From the NCBI RefSeq assembly GCF_000350225.1, contig NW_005179159.1, forward strand, positions 282,619 through 309,384: 26,766 bases of DNA. The letters are read 5' to 3'. The notes below the pieces were generated by a model that saw only the letters and a program-made list of their open reading frames with translations, ran no database searches and was not told the origin of the DNA. Below, in pieces: positions 24,691-26,766 of the stretch (its first letter is position 1; each line of letters begins with the position of its first letter). The position numbers and the translations under genes are program-made. Source of the stretch: Chondrus crispus (taxonomy: Eukaryota > Rhodophyta > Florideophyceae > Gigartinales > Gigartinaceae).

Positions 24691-26754
24691 CTACATGCAT
24701 ATCTGAAACTTTTCATGTTCAATCGGCACGGAAGCCGTCTCAAAACTCCATAGAGCCTCCGAACCGCGCGTTGCAAGGGCCCAAGAATACGGTTTCAAAA
24801 ATTCTTCACACTTGTCCACTTCTTCATACTCAAATCGCGATTCCGGCAGCCCCTCAAACACGTCCGAAGGCAAGTGCCGTGCGTGCTTCTCGATGATCTG
24901 GAACACCCTCTCCACAGAAATTCCCGTCCCACCCGCGTCGGAGCTCCTCACGCCGGCCCCATGTCGCGGCGAGTGCGCGGTGTCATCAATGTACTTGCCG
25001 AAGAAGTCGACCATTCTGCGAAGCATGTGGATGAGGGCTTCCGACTTGACTGAGCACCTTGAAACCTCATCCATGTCTAACACCGCCTCGCGATGCAGCA
25101 ACGTGTACACCAAATGCCGGTTCACGGATACCACACTCCTGGAGCGGAGCACACAGACGATAATCTCTAGCGCCATGCCGATGAACCGCGAAAGACGGTC
25201 AAGAAAGTCTGCCGACTTTTCAAAAGATGACACTTTTGCGCTCGCTGCATCGAAGAGATCCGGCGCGCCCACTGCGTCGGCACGCGACATCCCGTCAGAC
25301 CGCGTCCTCGGGCTCTCCACGACTCGCGGCGGCGCCTTCGGCATCTCCTTGCTATGTCTGGACAGAAGGGCTGCCTTTCTCCTTCGCCGCGCGAGAAACT
25401 CGACCAGCGAAACGAGCCTCTCCGCCACGAGCGAATGCAGGTTCGTGACATCTGCGGACACGTTTGCCATGATCGCAAGGCAGGTGTTTGCCATGAAGCA
25501 CTCTGGCATGCGGCGTCGGAGCACGAGGCTCTGTTGAATGACCCGCGCGCAAACGAGCAGCACGACCCCGCTCAACGTGATGGGCTCGCTCCCCAAGCGC
25601 GACCTGTCTTCGATGTAGGTGAGCCAGGCCATCGGGACTTTGATCACGTCGATGGCCTCGCAGAAGCCCTTGTCGCTCGTCAGCGTCAGCACGATGGACG
25701 CTGGGATGTACGCATCGGCGACGGTGCTCCCTAACACGCATCTTCTGCGCAGCGAAGCAAGCAGCGGAACGAGCAGGACGTCCGGATCCGTACGGGACAA
25801 TGCAAACGTCCGAAAGCGCCGGTTCCTGGTCACCAGGTAGTAGCCGACCAAGGCGGCCCTGGGATATGCCATCCACTTGCCGAGGGCTTGGTACAGCTTT
25901 GAGAACGAATAGGTGCTCTCAAGGTCCGGGGCGGCCTTGGAAACGTCCTGCAACTCAAAAAGCGCCTTCCGGAACGGGTTACCCTCGCGCGGGCCACAAA
26001 GCACAGCCAGGAGCGCCCACACCTGCTCCGCCAAGACCGTCGGGCTTTCCGTCGGTAAGTTTGGATCATCCTGCGCACCCCCCTCGCCCTCCGGCCTTCC
26101 CGCAGTAGCACGATCCTCGGCCAGTCCTTTCCTCCCCTCTTGCTTACCGCCCCCACCACCGGGGTCCGCCGCCGGCACGGGGCTCGGCGATCCGTTGCCA
26201 TTCGGCTTGGGCGTCTCCACCACGCCGTCGGCTCCCTCCCTCCCAGCTGGCAGCTGCTCCTGCCCAAAGTACGTGTACGGCTCGGCAAGCGGGTGCGGCA
26301 CTCGGACGTCCGCTTCAGCTTCTCCACCCCCCTCCACGGCGGGGGCGCGTCGGAGCGGGAGGCGAGCCGACAGCGCTGCGAGCGCGTCGTTAACGCCAGC
26401 GTGCAGGGTGTTGGCGGACGCGGACGCGGACGCGGCCAGGGCTGCCAGGCCTACGCCCACGCGGGCGTTAGCCAACGCGGCCGACGCGGCCAGCGACAGT
26501 GCGGAGGGGGCGACGTTGGGCGCGCGCGCGGCCGGCGTGGGCACGCAGCCGTCCTCCAGCAACGCGGCCTCGCGCGGGGCGGCGGCGGCCACGGCGTCCA
26601 GCAGGGCACGCAGCAGGGCCGGGGCGCGCGCGAACGAGTCCAGCAGGGAGGCCAGGGGCGGCAGGGCGTGCGCGGCGGGGCGCACGTCGTCGGAGAGAAA
26701 GAGCAGCAACAGGGCGAGCGCGGCACGCGGGATGGCGCGGGAGGCAGCGTGCAT
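24691..26754 (-). CDS. Dymeclin (Golgi organisation protein)
   Basis: A 687-residue dymeclin, a peripheral Golgi protein needed for normal trafficking (human DYM, 669 residues). Recognisable blocks: NPFRKALFELQD (259-270), TYSFSKLYQAL, LSRTDPDVLLVPLLASL (319-335), NTCLAIMANVSADVTNLHSL (423-442), NRHLVYTLLHRE, the strongly conserved ISVERVFQIIEKHARHLPSD (612-631) and FEYEEVDKCEEFLKPYSWAL (641-660). The N-terminal 240 residues are low-complexity Ala/Gly/Pro and do not resemble known dymeclins. The frame stays open to the window edge 12 bp beyond the ATG, so the true start may lie outside, and the MG-type myristoylated start of animal dymeclins is not seen. The first 30 residues have a hydrophobic core (ALALLLLFL) that could mimic a signal peptide. 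The 5' third is much more GC-rich than the rest. Confidence 0.9.
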   Translation of the reverse strand: MHAASRAIPRAALALLLLFLSDDVRPAAHALPPLASLLDSFARAPALLRALLDAVAAAAPREAALLEDGCVPTPAARAPNVAPSALSLAASAALANARVGVGLAALAASASASANTLHAGVNDALAALSARLPLRRAPAVEGGGEAEADVRVPHPLAEPYTYFGQEQLPAGREGADGVVETPKPNGNGSPSPVPAADPGGGGGKQEGRKGLAEDRATAGRPEGEGGAQDDPNLPTESPTVLAEQVWALLAVLCGPREGNPFRKALFELQDVSKAAPDLESTYSFSKLYQALGKWMAYPRAALVGYYLVTRNRRFRTFALSRTDPDVLLVPLLASLRRRCVLGSTVADAYIPASIVLTLTSDKGFCEAIDVIKVPMAWLTYIEDRSRLGSEPITLSGVVLLVCARVIQQSLVLRRRMPECFMANTCLAIMANVSADVTNLHSLVAERLVSLVEFLARRRRKAALLSRHSKEMPKAPPRVVESPRTRSDGMSRADAVGAPDLFDAASAKVSSFEKSADFLDRLSRFIGMALEIIVCVLRSRSVVSVNRHLVYTLLHREAVLDMDEVSRCSVKSEALIHMLRRMVDFFGKYIDDTAHSPRHGAGVRSSDAGGTGISVERVFQIIEKHARHLPSDVFEGLPESRFEYEEVDKCEEFLKPYSWALATRGSEALWSFETASVPIEHEKFQICM

Positions 26755-26766
26755 CGGCAGAGGCAG

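Overview
This window reads as nuclear DNA of an intron-poor, single-celled eukaryote, most likely an alga. The host genes are each uninterrupted reading frames that start at a plausible ATG, or run in from the window edge. They include families found only in eukaryotes (dymeclin, NDOR1/Tah18-type diflavin reductase, DHHC palmitoyltransferase, PPPDE-PUL isopeptidase). Two enzymes of bacterial type or wide distribution (xanthine phosphoribosyltransferase, DCC-family thiol protein) carry basic, hydroxylated leader sequences that look like organelle transit peptides. A mesophilic red alga such as Porphyridium would fit this mix of few introns, moderate GC and many DNA transposons. That assignment is inference, not something the sequence proves.

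Layout. 1-535: 3' end of a ZIP-family metal transporter (+). 536-2706: no convincing gene. 2707-15058: a 12.4 kb island of cut-and-paste DNA transposons, some nested. 15324-26754: six host genes: xanthine phosphoribosyltransferase (+), DCC-family protein (+), NDOR1/Tah18 (-), PPPDE-PUL isopeptidase (+), DHHC palmitoyltransferase (-) and dymeclin (-).

The transposon island can be resolved element by element from terminal inverted repeats (TIRs) and target duplications. (1) A 2348-bp pogo-type element (2707-5054) has 26-bp TIRs (25/26), a TA duplication and an apparently intact 500-residue transposase. (2) A piggyBac-like element (5606-14336) has CCCTAATGCC ends, an ATAT duplication and a 1286-residue transposase. 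(3) A 4323-bp PIF/Harbinger element (9980-14302) sits inside the right end of element 2, with a TAA duplication. It has an apparently intact transposase and a Myb/SANT-like accessory gene broken by one in-frame TGA. (4) A 717-bp pogo-like element that encodes no complete transposase (14342-15058) abuts the piggyBac-like element.

The most unusual object is the piggyBac-like transposase. Its DDD-type motifs are split: between the second and third catalytic Asp lies about 545 residues instead of about 100. This extra segment carries the motif series of a YqaJ/lambda-exonuclease-type PD-(D/E)XK nuclease (TGTNAG, NEP, SPDG, EIK). The protein also has an Arg/Gly-rich stretch encoded by ten 21-bp repeats near its N-terminus, and a piggyBac-type Cys/His finger and basic tail at its C-terminus.

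The host genes have housekeeping roles: metal transport, purine salvage, redox, cytosolic Fe-S assembly, ubiquitin/SUMO turnover, protein palmitoylation and Golgi organisation. They are closely spaced, with two convergent pairs (104 and 231 bp between stops) and one divergent pair (391 bp between starts). Nothing suggests they form one pathway.
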